Of a stretch of DNA of 17,787 bases, positions 1 through 8,012 are shown piece after piece. The stretch is from Actinomycetes bacterium (GTDB lineage: Bacteria > Actinomycetota > Actinomycetes > Actinomycetales > Cellulomonadaceae). Under the pieces are notes generated by a model, which ran no database searches, was not told the origin of the DNA, and worked only from the letters and a program-made list of their open reading frames with translations. The stretch lies in NCBI GenBank assembly GCA_023461115.1, contig JAEWOA010000231.1, forward strand, positions 1 to 17,787, given 5' to 3'. Numbering within the stretch: position 1 is the first letter of the stretch; each line of letters starts with the position of its first letter. The translations under genes and the position numbers were made by a program.

Positions 1-1159
1 CCGCGAAACTCTGCGTGCCGCGTCCGCTGCGGCGGCCGTGGCCGCGGACGCGACGCAGGCTGCCCGCGGCCAGCCGGTCCGCGAGGTCGGCGTACTTGTC
101 CGCGACGTCGTCCCAGTCGTAGTCGAGCGCGCGCAGCGCGAGCGCGGCGCCCCGGCGCCCACAGTCGGCCGGGTCCGCCTCGGCCTGCTCGACGAGCCGC
201 GCGACGTCGTCGGGCACGGAGAAGTACCGGCCGTCGCCGCGCAGCACCTCGCGGTTGAACACGACGTCGTAGGCAAGGGTCGCGGTGCCGGCGCCGATCG
301 CGCGGAGCAGGGACGGGTTGGTGCCGCCCACCGAGTGGCCGTGCAGGTAGGTCAGGGCGTGCGCGTAGAGCTGGTCCAGCAGCCCCTGGTCCCACACGCC
401 GCCGAGCAGGCGCACGCGCCCGTCGGCGAGCGCGCGCACACGCGCGGTGTACTCGTCGGCGTACGGCGCCGAGCCCACGACGACGAGCGGCAGGCGCGCG
501 CCGCTGCGCACGTACCCCTCGACGACGAGGTCCACGTGGTTCTCGGGCTCGAACCGCGCCACGACGACGTGGAACCCGCCCGGAGTCAGGCCGAGCTCGC
601 CGAGGCGGTCGGACGGCAGCCCGGCCAGGCGCGGGGCGCCGTAGGGGATCAGCTCGGTCGGCACGCCGAACTCGGCGTCGTAGTAGTCGCGGATCCCGGA
701 GGCGTCGGCGATCAGGGCATCCGACCACCGGACCGCGAGGCTCTCGGCGGCGCGGTAGTACCGCTGCCCGGCGCCGCCCCACTTCGCGCGCTTCCACTCC
801 AGGCCGTCGACGTGCGTGGCCACCGGGATGCGCGCGGCCCGCAGCGCGGGCAGGAAGGGCGCGTTGGCGGCGTTGAACACGATCGCGGCGTCGGTGCGGC
901 GCGCCATCAGATGCCCGACCGACAGGCCCGTGTGCGAGAGCGTCTCCAGCGAACGGGTGCGCAGCGCGGGTAGGTGCACCAGGCGCATCCCGAGGTGCTC
1001 GTCGGGCCGCTCGCCGTCCGTGCTGCGGCAGTAGACGACGACGTCCCAGCCGCGCTCGACGAGGCGGCGGCCGACTTCCTCCACCGCGGTCTCGAACCCG
1101 CCGTAGCGCGCGGGCACCCCGCGGGTGCCGACGAGCGCGACGCGCGCTGGACCAGTCAC
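1..1159 (-). CDS. DUF1972-type glycosyltransferase (3' end beyond window)
   Basis: Putative rhamnosyl- or related glycosyltransferase that adds a sugar to a lipid-linked polysaccharide repeat at the cytoplasmic face of the membrane. The frame is open from a GTG at 1159 to the left edge, giving 386 codons without a stop. Residues 7-24 read as the family signature VALVGTRGVPARYGGFET, typical of DUF1972 proteins (Cps2T/WchF-like). A second signature, HGHSVGGTNPSLLRAIGAG, lies in the C-terminal GT-B half, together with VVARFEPENH. Family members are usually around 390-420 residues, so only a short tail is probably missing. The GTG start is supported by a GAAGG ribosome site 8 bases upstream. It lies 91 bases downstream of another minus-strand glycosyltransferase and is probably co-expressed with it. 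The family call is firm; the sugar donor cannot be read from sequence. Confidence 0.88.
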   Translation of the reverse strand, partial: MTGPARVALVGTRGVPARYGGFETAVEEVGRRLVERGWDVVVYCRSTDGERPDEHLGMRLVHLPALRTRSLETLSHTGLSVGHLMARRTDAAIVFNAANAPFLPALRAARIPVATHVDGLEWKRAKWGGAGQRYYRAAESLAVRWSDALIADASGIRDYYDAEFGVPTELIPYGAPRLAGLPSDRLGELGLTPGGFHVVVARFEPENHVDLVVEGYVRSGARLPLVVVGSAPYADEYTARVRALADGRVRLLGGVWDQGLLDQLYAHALTYLHGHSVGGTNPSLLRAIGAGTATLAYDVVFNREVLRGDGRYFSVPDDVARLVEQAEADPADCGRRGAALALRALDYDWDDVADKYADLADRLAAGSLRRVRGHGRRSGRGTQSFA

Positions 1160-1250
1160 TTCGGAGCCCTTCGACGACCTGCGGAACGCGTCGAGTGTCC
1201 CCCACAAGGCGGTACGAACAACATCAAACCGGACTTTTTTCGCCCGAGAT
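1160..1250 (-). other. AT-richer gap between two glycosyltransferase genes
   Basis: This gap is notably less GC-rich than its surroundings. On the minus strand it reads through an A6 run and TTTGATGTTGTTCG, followed by an inverted repeat TCGACG / CGTCGA (1171-1176 and 1189-1194, loop 12) just upstream of the ribosome site of the DUF1972 gene. It could hold a promoter for that gene or a 5'-leader hairpin. No consensus -35/-10 pair is convincing. Confidence 0.3.
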
Positions 1251-2270
1251 TCACCCACCTGCCCGGGCGGCGGACACCGCCTCGCGGTAGACGTCGACAT
1301 GCCGGCTCGCGAGCGCCTCCCACGACCGGCGGCTCAGGTCCGGGGGCGCTTGCGGCGGTCCGCCGGTGGCCTGCACGGCGACCCGGATCGCCTCGGGCGT
1401 GATCACTCCGGTGAACCGCTGCACCCACCACCGCCCGACCTCGTCCGCGAGCGCGTCGGTCACGTCGTTGGCGGGCACCAGCACCGGCCTGCCGAGGGTG
1501 AGCGCGAGCAGCAGCGCGCCCGAGTTGTGCATGGCCCGGTACGGCAGGACGACGAGCTGCGCGGCGCCGACCTCGGCGACCAGCTCGGCGTCGTCGAGGT
1601 GGCGCAGCGCGACCGACACCCGCGGATCGCCCGCGGCGGCGGCCGCGACCTCGTCCCCGGTCTGCGGCGTCCCGGGCTTGCCCGCGATGCGGAGCGTCAG
1701 CGCCGGGTCGTCGAGCGCGTGGAACGCCCCGACGAGCTCGAGCACGCCCTTGTAGGGCCGCACGAGCCCGACGTACGCGAGCCTGCCGGGCGCGGCGGGG
1801 GGCAGCGGATGGGCCGCGTACCAGTCGCCGTAGTCGCCGAGCGGGATGGTCGTCGCGTGCGCTCCCGCGGGCGTGGGAGTCGTGTCGTTGAGCCGGATCC
1901 ACCAGGTGGTGCGCCGGTCGGCCATGCGCAGCACCCTGCGCACGGGCCACGGCTGGCTCTCGTGCGGCGCGAGGTTGTGCATCGTGCGCACCACCGCGGT
2001 CCGCCGCCACCGGCAGCGCAGCAGCACGAGCGCCAGGAGCGCGGCCGCGGCGGTCGTCTGGACGCGGGTCGACTTGGTGACGACGACCTCCGGCCAGTGC
2101 AGGTGGAGGACGTCGTAGCGCCATCGCAGCGCGCGCCGCCACGTGAACGTCTCGACGACGAGGTCCTCGCGCAATGCGTCCAGCAGCAGCGCCAGGTGCG
2201 GGTTGGTGGTGGGCTTCGGCTCGGCGAACGACTGCAGCACCACCGGCCGCTCGGGGATCGGACGCGCCAT
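1251..2270 (-). CDS. GT-B fold glycosyltransferase
   Basis: Putative cytoplasmic glycosyltransferase of 339 residues, likely acting in assembly of a surface polysaccharide. The N-terminal half contains HLHWPE (residues 56-61) and RTMHNLAPHE (95-104). The C-terminal nucleotide-sugar-binding half begins near YVGLVRPYKG (166-175), a typical GT4/GT-B interdomain element, and continues with LPYRAMHNSGALLLALTLG, the place where the donor-binding region is expected. There is no signal peptide and no clear membrane helix, although a hydrophobic Ala/Leu stretch near 73-84 may associate with the membrane. The ATG start has GGGAGGG directly upstream. It is divergent from the GT2 gene at 2434 and precedes the DUF1972 gene on the same strand. 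The substrate is unknown; the glycosyltransferase class is confident, the exact CAZy family is not. Confidence 0.85.
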   Translation of the reverse strand: MARPIPERPVVLQSFAEPKPTTNPHLALLLDALREDLVVETFTWRRALRWRYDVLHLHWPEVVVTKSTRVQTTAAAALLALVLLRCRWRRTAVVRTMHNLAPHESQPWPVRRVLRMADRRTTWWIRLNDTTPTPAGAHATTIPLGDYGDWYAAHPLPPAAPGRLAYVGLVRPYKGVLELVGAFHALDDPALTLRIAGKPGTPQTGDEVAAAAAGDPRVSVALRHLDDAELVAEVGAAQLVVLPYRAMHNSGALLLALTLGRPVLVPANDVTDALADEVGRWWVQRFTGVITPEAIRVAVQATGGPPQAPPDLSRRSWEALASRHVDVYREAVSAARAGG

Positions 2271-2352
2271 TGCCCTCCCCCTCGGTTCGGCGCGGCCTCG
2301 CCGCGCGCCAGCAGTTCGCCCGGATCGTACCGATGATCACCCGCCCTGTGTC

Positions 2353-2382
2353 TGTCCTGGTCGCACGCGTTCTGGCTACGCT
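2353..2382 (+). promoter_or_regulatory. Possible promoter of the GT2-GT4 pair
   Basis: The divergent gap 2271-2433 contains TACGCT at 2377-2382, a common actinobacterial -10 form, about 52 bases before the GTG start. The region 18 bases upstream (TGTCCT, 2353-2358) is only a weak -35 match. This is a pattern match only. Confidence 0.3.
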
Positions 2383-2433
2383 TCCCACCCGAACGGGCGA
2401 TGCGTGGCATGCGGGGCAATCGAGGCGACAGGG

Positions 2434-3336
2434 GTGCGAGTGGACGCGATCGTGGTGGTCAACCACCGCTCGCACGCGCTGCTGGCGCGGAACTTGGTGG
2501 CCACCACCGAGGGCTGGGACCCGGCGACGCTGACGGTCGTCGTCGTCGACAACTCGCAGGACGCGGCCGAGGCCACGCGGGTCGCCGCGCTCGCCGCGGC
2601 CCGCGGCTGGGCGGTCGTCAGCATGCCGAACCGCGGCTTCGGCGCTGGAGTCGACGCGGGCGTCGCACACGCGCGCGCGGCGGGCGCGGACGCCTTCCTG
2701 GTGCTCAACCCGGACCTCGAGCTCGGCCAGGACGCCGCGCGCGAGCTCTTGGCGGCCGCGCGCCACAACCACCGCGCGCTCGTCGCCCCGACGCTGCTGC
2801 GCGAGGACGGCGAGGTGTGGTTCGCGGGCGGCGCGCTCGACCTAGCGACCGGCCGTACGCGCACGCGCCCCGACCTCGTCGGCGAGCCGCGTTGGCTCAC
2901 GGGCGCCTGCCTGGCGGCGCACGACGAGCTCTGGCGGGCCGTCGGCGGCTTCAGTGACGCGTACTTCATGTACTGGGAGGACATCGACCTGTCCGCCCGG
3001 GTCCGTGAGGCGGGCGGCCGGCTGTGCGTGCGCGCCGACGTCGTGGGGGTGCACGCGATCGGCGGCACACAGCAGCAGGCGGGCACGCGCCGCCGCTCCG
3101 ACCTCTACTACCGCCACAACTGCCGCGGGCGCATGGTGTTCGCCGCACGCCACCTGGACCGGCGCGCCGTGCGCGCGTGGGCGTGGCGGTCCCCGGGCTA
3201 CGCGCGGCTCGTCGTGCTGCGGGGCGGCAAGCGGCAGCTCCTGCGCTCGCCCGGGCCCTTGTGGGCAGCCGTCCGCGGGACCTGCGAGGGGCTGTGGTAC
3301 GCGCGCCGCGACCGCCGCGAGAGCACGGCGCCCTGA
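2434..3336 (+). CDS. GT2 family glycosyltransferase (rhamnosyltransferase-like)
   Basis: Glycosyltransferase with a GT-A fold, about 300 residues, probably adding a sugar (rhamnose-type enzymes are the commonest relatives) to a lipid-linked intermediate. Visible family marks are the N-terminal nucleotide-binding strand AIVVVNHRS, TVVVVDNSQD, the NPD at residues 92-94 (the DxD-equivalent position), and the acceptor-side block WLTGACLAAHDELWRAVGGF followed by YFMYWEDIDLSAR with the likely catalytic ED at 182-183. The frame is open much further upstream, but similarity begins here. GTG at 2434 has GAGG 8 bases upstream; GTG at 2440 is an alternative with AGGGG 5 bases upstream. Its stop codon TGA shares its last base with the ATG of the following GT4 gene, so the two are translationally coupled. 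Confidence 0.88.
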   Translation: MRVDAIVVVNHRSHALLARNLVATTEGWDPATLTVVVVDNSQDAAEATRVAALAAARGWAVVSMPNRGFGAGVDAGVAHARAAGADAFLVLNPDLELGQDAARELLAAARHNHRALVAPTLLREDGEVWFAGGALDLATGRTRTRPDLVGEPRWLTGACLAAHDELWRAVGGFSDAYFMYWEDIDLSARVREAGGRLCVRADVVGVHAIGGTQQQAGTRRRSDLYYRHNCRGRMVFAARHLDRRAVRAWAWRSPGYARLVVLRGGKRQLLRSPGPLWAAVRGTCEGLWYARRDRRESTAP

Positions 3337-4469
3337 TGCGCGTCGCGATCGCGCACCCGTCGCCCGACCTGTACGGCTCGGACCGCCAGCTGCTGGAGTC
3401 GGTCTCGGCGCTCACCGGACGCGGCGACGACGTGACGGTCCTCCTTCCGCGCGGCGGCCCGCTGGCCGCGTTGCTCGACGAGCGTGGCGCGAACGTGCGC
3501 ACCGCCGACTTCCCGGTGCTGCGCAAGGCCCTCTTGCGCCCCACGCGGCTCCCGGGCCTGCTGTGGGCCAACGCGACCGCGACCGTGCGCGCCGCGCGGT
3601 GGCTGCGCCGCGAGCGGCCCGACGCGCTCTACGTCAACACGGTGACGATCCCGCTGTGGCAGCTCGCGGGCCGGCTCGCGCGCGTGCCGGTGCTGGTGCA
3701 CGTGCACGAGGCGGAGGACGGCGGCCGCGTGGTGGCCACCGCGCTGATGCTCCCGCTGCTGCTCGCGCGGGCCGTGGTGACAAACAGCCAGGCCGCTGCG
3801 GACGTCGTGGTCGGAGCGGTGCCCAGGCTCTCGTCGAGGACCCGCGTGGTGTACAACGGCGTCCCCGGCCCGCCCGCCGAGCCCTCCGATGAGCAGCACG
3901 GCGCGGCTGCCCCCTGGCGGCTCGCGGTCGTGGGGCGGCTGTCGCCGCGCAAGGGGTCGGACATCGCGCTGGAGGCCGTCGCGCTGCTCGCGGCGCACGG
4001 GCGCGACGTCCGGCTGACCGTCGCCGGGACCGTGTTCGACGGGTACGAGTGGTACGAGGACCAGTTGCGGTCCCGTGCGGCCGAGCCGGACCTCGCGGGC
4101 CGCGTCACGTTCGCCGGGTACGTGCACCCGACGTGGGAGCTGCTCGCGGACAGCGACGTGGTGTTGGTGCCCTCGCGCGTCGAGCCGTTCGGGAACACGG
4201 CCGTCGAGGCCATGCTCGCGCGCCGCGCGCTCGTCGCGTCACGCACCCAGGGCCTCGTCGAGGTCGTGCGCGACGGCGAGACGGGCGTGCTGGTCGAGCC
4301 CGACGACGCGCGCGCGCTCGCCGACGCGATCGCACGGCTGCTCGACGACGACGCGCTGCGCGCGCGGCTCGCCCGCCAGGGCGAAGCCGACGCGCACGCC
4401 AGGTTCAGCGTGGGCCGCTACGCAGAGAAGATCGCGGCCGCGGTGGACGCAGCCGCCGGGCCTCAGTAG
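3336..4469 (+). CDS. GT4 family glycosyltransferase
   Basis: Retaining GT-B glycosyltransferase of 377 residues, expected to add a sugar to the polysaccharide repeat unit on the cytoplasmic side. The start MRVAIAHPSPDLYGSDRQ carries the usual N-terminal glycine/serine acceptor loop. The interdomain strand is WRLAVVGRLSPRKGSDIALE, and the donor-binding EX7E element is EPFGNTAVE with Glu283 and Glu291. The frame is open upstream to 3024, but ATG 3336 is chosen because homology starts there and it overlaps the GT2 stop by one base (TGATG). At the other end it overlaps the convergent sugar phosphotransferase gene by 7 bases. The donor and linkage are not deducible. Confidence 0.9.
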   Translation: MRVAIAHPSPDLYGSDRQLLESVSALTGRGDDVTVLLPRGGPLAALLDERGANVRTADFPVLRKALLRPTRLPGLLWANATATVRAARWLRRERPDALYVNTVTIPLWQLAGRLARVPVLVHVHEAEDGGRVVATALMLPLLLARAVVTNSQAAADVVVGAVPRLSSRTRVVYNGVPGPPAEPSDEQHGAAAPWRLAVVGRLSPRKGSDIALEAVALLAAHGRDVRLTVAGTVFDGYEWYEDQLRSRAAEPDLAGRVTFAGYVHPTWELLADSDVVLVPSRVEPFGNTAVEAMLARRALVASRTQGLVEVVRDGETGVLVEPDDARALADAIARLLDDDALRARLARQGEADAHARFSVGRYAEKIAAAVDAAAGPQ

Positions 4470-5995
4470 GCGCCTTCGGGCCGCAGGATCGCGCGCGCGG
4501 TCTTCCACAGGATCATGACGTCCATCGCCATCGACCAGTTGTCGGCGTACCGCAGGTCGAGCCGCACCGACTCCTCCCAGCACAGGTCCGAGCGGCCCGA
4601 GACCTGCCACAGCCCGGTGAGCCCGGGCTTGACGCGCAGGCGCCGGTGCACCTGGTCCTCGTACGCGGTGACCTCGCCCGGTAGCGGTGGGCGCGGGCCG
4701 ACGAGCGACATGTCGCCGCGCAGCACGTTCCACAGCTGCGGCAGCTCGTCGAGCGAGTACCGCCGCATGATCCGCCCCAGCGGGGTCACGCGCGGGTCGT
4801 CCTTCATCTTGAACAGCACGCCGTTGCCGTCGTTCTGCGCCTCGAGCTCGGCCCGACGCTCGTCGGCGTCGACGTACATCGAGCGCAGCTTCCACATGGT
4901 GAACTCGCGGCCGTCGACGCCCACCCGCGTGTTGCCGTAGAACGCGGGCCCCTTCGACGTCAGGCGGACGAGCAGCGCGAGCACGAGCACCACAGGCCCC
5001 ACGAACAGCGCGATGAGCGGCGCGAGCAGCCGGTCGAGCGTCGCCTTGCCGACCACGCGCCGCCGGGGCGCGGCGACCTCGACCTCCAGGAGCGGGAGCG
5101 TGCCGGTCGAGCGGACCGTCAGGCGAGGGCTCGCGACCTCGACGAGGTCCGGCATGACGACCATCTCGGCGCCGGTGCGGTCGAGCGCCCAGCCCAGGCG
5201 CCGCACGGCGTCGCCGCTGAGGGTGTTGCCGGTGACGATGACGACCTCGATCGCGTAGTCCGCGACGACCTGCGCGACGTCGGCGATGCCGCCGAGCACG
5301 GGCACGCCCGTGAGGATGGCCTCGTCGTCGGCCGACGGCAGGCAGAGCCCGACGACGTCGTAGCCCTCGTAGGCCGCGTTCTGCAGCTCGTACGACGCGC
5401 GCGCGGCGCCGACGGGGGACCCGATGACGAGCGTCCGGCGCATGTCCAGCCCGCGTTCGCGGCGGTGGTGCAGGTGCTTGCGGCTCACGTACCGCGCGAG
5501 CCCGGCGATGACCGCCATCGCCGGGACGCCGACGAACACGGTGATGCGCGGCGGGCTCGCGTTGGCGGTGAATGCGGCGATGACGACGAACGCGGCGACG
5601 AGTCCCGCGCCCGCGGCGACCGACTGGAACTCCTCGGCGCCCACGCCGATGCGGCGGGAGTCGTAGCCGCGCGCGGCGCCGACGCAGATGGGGAACGCGA
5701 GGCAAGCGCCCAGCACCGAGCCGATCGAGACCGCGTCCACGCCGAGGCGGGGGAACAGCAGCAGCGCGGCGACCAAGCCGGCCGAGAGCGCGTCGGTGGT
5801 GGCGAGCAGCGCGCGGTAGCGCTTGGAGCGGACCAGCCACCGGCCGGACTGCACGGCGGGGCGGTTGAACGGGGTCTCGCGGGCGACGAAGGGGTTTGCG
5901 GAGGCCCACGAGCGGCGCGGCTCTCGCGCAGTCGCTCGGCGGTCGAACTCGTCGTCGAAGAGCCCGTGTCCGCCGCGATCGGCTGTGAGCGTCAT
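4463..5995 (-). CDS. Polyprenyl-phosphate sugar phosphotransferase (WbaP/PHPT type)
   Basis: Membrane enzyme that transfers a sugar-1-phosphate (often glucose, galactose or a derivative) from a UDP-sugar to undecaprenyl/decaprenyl phosphate, the first step in building a surface polysaccharide. About 510 residues, the usual length for exopolysaccharide polyprenyl glycosylphosphotransferases. Several hydrophobic segments fill the N-terminal third. A Rossmann-like CoA-binding_3 domain follows, starting at RRTLVIGSPVGAARASYELQ. Another membrane segment (LIALFVGPVVLVLALLVRL) leads into the catalytic domain with FTMWKLRSM, LDELPQLWNVLRGDMSLVGP and KPGLTGLWQVSGRSD. The frame extends to a GTG at 6028, but ATG 5995 is preferred because AGGAG lies 5 bases upstream. 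It is convergent with and overlaps the GT4 gene. The family is certain; the sugar is not. Confidence 0.93.
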   Translation of the reverse strand: MTLTADRGGHGLFDDEFDRRATAREPRRSWASANPFVARETPFNRPAVQSGRWLVRSKRYRALLATTDALSAGLVAALLLFPRLGVDAVSIGSVLGACLAFPICVGAARGYDSRRIGVGAEEFQSVAAGAGLVAAFVVIAAFTANASPPRITVFVGVPAMAVIAGLARYVSRKHLHHRRERGLDMRRTLVIGSPVGAARASYELQNAAYEGYDVVGLCLPSADDEAILTGVPVLGGIADVAQVVADYAIEVVIVTGNTLSGDAVRRLGWALDRTGAEMVVMPDLVEVASPRLTVRSTGTLPLLEVEVAAPRRRVVGKATLDRLLAPLIALFVGPVVLVLALLVRLTSKGPAFYGNTRVGVDGREFTMWKLRSMYVDADERRAELEAQNDGNGVLFKMKDDPRVTPLGRIMRRYSLDELPQLWNVLRGDMSLVGPRPPLPGEVTAYEDQVHRRLRVKPGLTGLWQVSGRSDLCWEESVRLDLRYADNWSMAMDVMILWKTARAILRPEGAY

Positions 5996-6292
5996 CCCGT
6001 CTCCTCCCCTGGTCCCGCCCCCTGTCACCTGGCAAGTACCGCGAGGCTACTGCGGCGTACGTCCCGTTCTAGGTGGAGTTATCCGATTTCACCCGTTTCC
6101 AGGCCGGACGTCACCCTCCCGAGCGGTCCCGGCCGCCTCTCCGAAGCTCGTCGCGATTCATGGGACCTTTGTCTCGTGTGTGCGTATACATGCATGCGTA
6201 ATGTCGTTATCGACGCCGCAACCGCGGGCTCCAGCCCCCAGATCGGACCCCCCGAAAGTCCGACGCGGCGACGACACCGATGAGGAGAATCC
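5996..6292. promoter_or_regulatory. Divergent control region between sugar phosphotransferase and first beta-helix gene
   Basis: This region of about 300 bases must hold the start signals for both flanking genes. On the minus strand TAGCCT (complement of 6044-6049) is a possible -10, 49 bases before the phosphotransferase ATG, without a good -35. On the plus strand the stretch 6157-6210 is AT-richer and contains TATACA and TAATGT, but no well-spaced -35/-10 pair can be chosen. It includes the alternating purine-pyrimidine tract at 6175-6200. The ribosome site for the beta-helix gene is GAGGAG, 5 bases before its ATG. Confidence 0.4.
6175..6200. repeat. 26-bp perfectly alternating purine-pyrimidine tract
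   Basis: Every step from C6175 to A6200 alternates pyrimidine and purine, with TG/CA, CG and TA dinucleotides. It contains the small palindromes GTATAC, ATGCAT and GCATGC. Such tracts are known to favour left-handed (Z) DNA under negative supercoiling. Any regulatory effect on the flanking genes is inference. Confidence 0.6.
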
Positions 6293-7888
6293 ATGTCGAC
6301 CACGACCAGCAAGCCCCGCACCGTCCGCCGCCTGATCACGCTGGGCTGCTCCGCGACGATCGCGCTCGTCGTCGCCGCCACCGGCGCCACGTCCGCCTCT
6401 GCCTGGAGCTCCGCGACGACGTCCGAGGCGATGTCCGAGGCCCTCTCCACCCAGCCCGACGTGTACGACGCGTTCGGCCGCACCTCCACCGGCGCGTGGG
6501 GCTCCGCGAGCACGGGCGCCTGGCAGCACGCCGGCGCCGCCTCGGCCTTCGCGACGACCAACGGCGCCGCGACCATGACGCTTCCCGCCGCCGGCGGCAA
6601 CTACACGTCCTACCTGCCCGGCTCGTCGACCGACACCGAGCTGCAGGCGCGCCTGTCCCTCAAGGCCCTCCCGGTCGGCGGCACCGTCGACCTGTACGCC
6701 TCGCCCCGCGCCACCGACGCCACCAACGGCTACCGCCTCAAGGTGAAGGTCGCGCCCGACGGCACCCTGACGCCCTCGATCCTGCGCCTCAACTCGGGCG
6801 CCAAGACGATCGGCACCGGCTCGACCAGCCTCAAGCTCAAGGCCGGGCAGGACCTGCAGGTCCGCGTCCAGGCCGTCGGCTCGGGCACCACGACGATCAA
6901 CGCCAAGATCTGGGCCGCCGGCACCGCCGAGCCGGCCGACTGGACCGTCACGGCGACCGACTCGACCGCAGCGCTCCAGACTGGTGGCGGCGTCAGCTTC
7001 GTCACCTACTCGCAGCCGCTGACCGGCGCGGGCGCCGTCGAGAGCGTCTCCGACGTGTGGGCGGGCCCGACGAGCACGGCCCGTGAGCTGAGCCGCACGA
7101 TCCTCGAGCCCGGCACCTACACGCCCGACGCCAGCACGACCGGCGTCCCGCGCGGCACGCACCTCACCGTCCACAACGGCGACCTGACGATCACCAAGGC
7201 CGGCACCGTCGTCGACGGCATGGACATCCGCGGCTTCGTCACGGTCAAGGCCAAGGACGTCGTGATCCGCAACACCGTCGTGCGTGGCCAGCAGACCACC
7301 AAGGCGCGCGGGCTCGTCGTGGTCGAGTCGACCGGCTCGCTGACGATCGAGGACACCGAGCTCTACAACGCGACGCCCAACTGGTTCGTCGACGGCCTGC
7401 GTGGCGCCGGCCCGATCGAGGCGCGCCGCCTGAACATCCACGACGTCATCGACACCGCGCACTTCTACGGCGACACCAAGCTGCTCGAGGCCTCGTGGCT
7501 GCACGACACGCTGCACTACTCGAACGACCCGAGCCACTCCGACGGCTCGCACGACGACAACCTGCAGATCGTCAAGGGCAACAACATCACGGTCCGCGGC
7601 AACAGCATCGACGGCTCCTACAACGCCGCGATCCAGGTCACGCAGGACTCGGGCCTGGTCTCGAACCTCACCATCGAGGACAACTACCTCGGCGGCGGCG
7701 CGTGCACCATCAACATCTCGGAGAAGAAGAAGGGCGCGATCCAGGGCCTGACGGTCCGCGACAACGTCTTCGGCCGCGACAGCCGCAAGACCTGCTCGAT
7801 GATCTCGCCGATGACCACCACCTCGGTCTCGACGATCACCAACAACGTCCACCCGGACGGCGCGTCGATCGTCGTCAAGAAGGGCTGA
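6293..7888 (+). CDS. Secreted protein: N-terminal beta-sandwich-like domain plus right-handed beta-helix (paralogue 1)
   Basis: Exported protein of 531 residues, with no function I can name. A Sec signal peptide (R12-R13, hydrophobic core 14-33) ends in A-S-A, with likely cleavage after Ala37. Residues ~57-265 form a beta-sandwich/LamG-like region that opens with YDAFGRTSTGAWGSA, an opening seen in other actinobacterial secreted proteins. Residues 284-531 are a right-handed parallel beta-helix with regular turns such as GTVVDGMDIRGF, VVIRNTVVRG and ITVRGNSIDG. Conserved with two downstream paralogues are SWLHD (401-405), HDDNLQI (His420, Asp422, Gln425) and Cys471/Cys501. There is no proline-rich linker, unlike the paralogues. 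Start ATG 6293 has GAGGAG 5 bases upstream; a strong terminator follows. Relatives include lyases, epimerases and hydrolases as well as non-catalytic helices. Action on the neighbouring polysaccharide is inference. Confidence 0.85.
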   Translation: MSTTTSKPRTVRRLITLGCSATIALVVAATGATSASAWSSATTSEAMSEALSTQPDVYDAFGRTSTGAWGSASTGAWQHAGAASAFATTNGAATMTLPAAGGNYTSYLPGSSTDTELQARLSLKALPVGGTVDLYASPRATDATNGYRLKVKVAPDGTLTPSILRLNSGAKTIGTGSTSLKLKAGQDLQVRVQAVGSGTTTINAKIWAAGTAEPADWTVTATDSTAALQTGGGVSFVTYSQPLTGAGAVESVSDVWAGPTSTARELSRTILEPGTYTPDASTTGVPRGTHLTVHNGDLTITKAGTVVDGMDIRGFVTVKAKDVVIRNTVVRGQQTTKARGLVVVESTGSLTIEDTELYNATPNWFVDGLRGAGPIEARRLNIHDVIDTAHFYGDTKLLEASWLHDTLHYSNDPSHSDGSHDDNLQIVKGNNITVRGNSIDGSYNAAIQVTQDSGLVSNLTIEDNYLGGGACTINISEKKKGAIQGLTVRDNVFGRDSRKTCSMISPMTTTSVSTITNNVHPDGASIVVKKG

Positions 7889-7924
7889 CGCCGCACGGCG
7901 TCCCGGCCCACCGGCCTCACGCCG

Positions 7925-7959
7925 AGCCCGCCCTCAGGGATCACCCCTGAGGGCGGGCT
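7925..7959 (+). terminator. Rho-independent terminator after beta-helix gene 1
   Basis: A perfect 15-bp stem (7925-7939 with 7945-7959) around the 5-base loop ATCAC starts 36 bases after the stop codon. Only a weak T-rich tail (TTGTCGGCTTTG) follows, as is common in very GC-rich genomes. It separates gene 1 from the DUF6492 gene. Confidence 0.8.
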
Positions 7960-7985
7960 TGTCGGCTTTGTGGGCGCCCTAGGCT
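7959..7985 (+). promoter_or_regulatory. Possible promoter of the DUF6492 gene
   Basis: TTGTCG at 7959-7964 and TAGGCT at 7980-7985 are spaced by 15 bases, a little short, and lie 28 bases before the GTG start. The -35 overlaps the foot of the preceding terminator. A separate promoter is expected because of that terminator. Confidence 0.4.
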
Positions 7986-8012
7986 CGCGACGACCCGACG
8001 AGAGGGACGCCC

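Noticed and set aside
1156..2772. Minus-strand open frame of 538 codons overlapping the GT-B gene
   Set aside because: It overlaps the real 339-residue glycosyltransferase in another frame, is dominated by Arg/Ala/Gly, and shows no domain; typical high-GC shadow.
6293..7888. Phage tailspike or integrated prophage explanation for the beta-helix genes
   Set aside because: No phage structural, integrase or lysis genes are nearby, all three proteins have Sec-type signal sequences, and GC content matches the surroundings.
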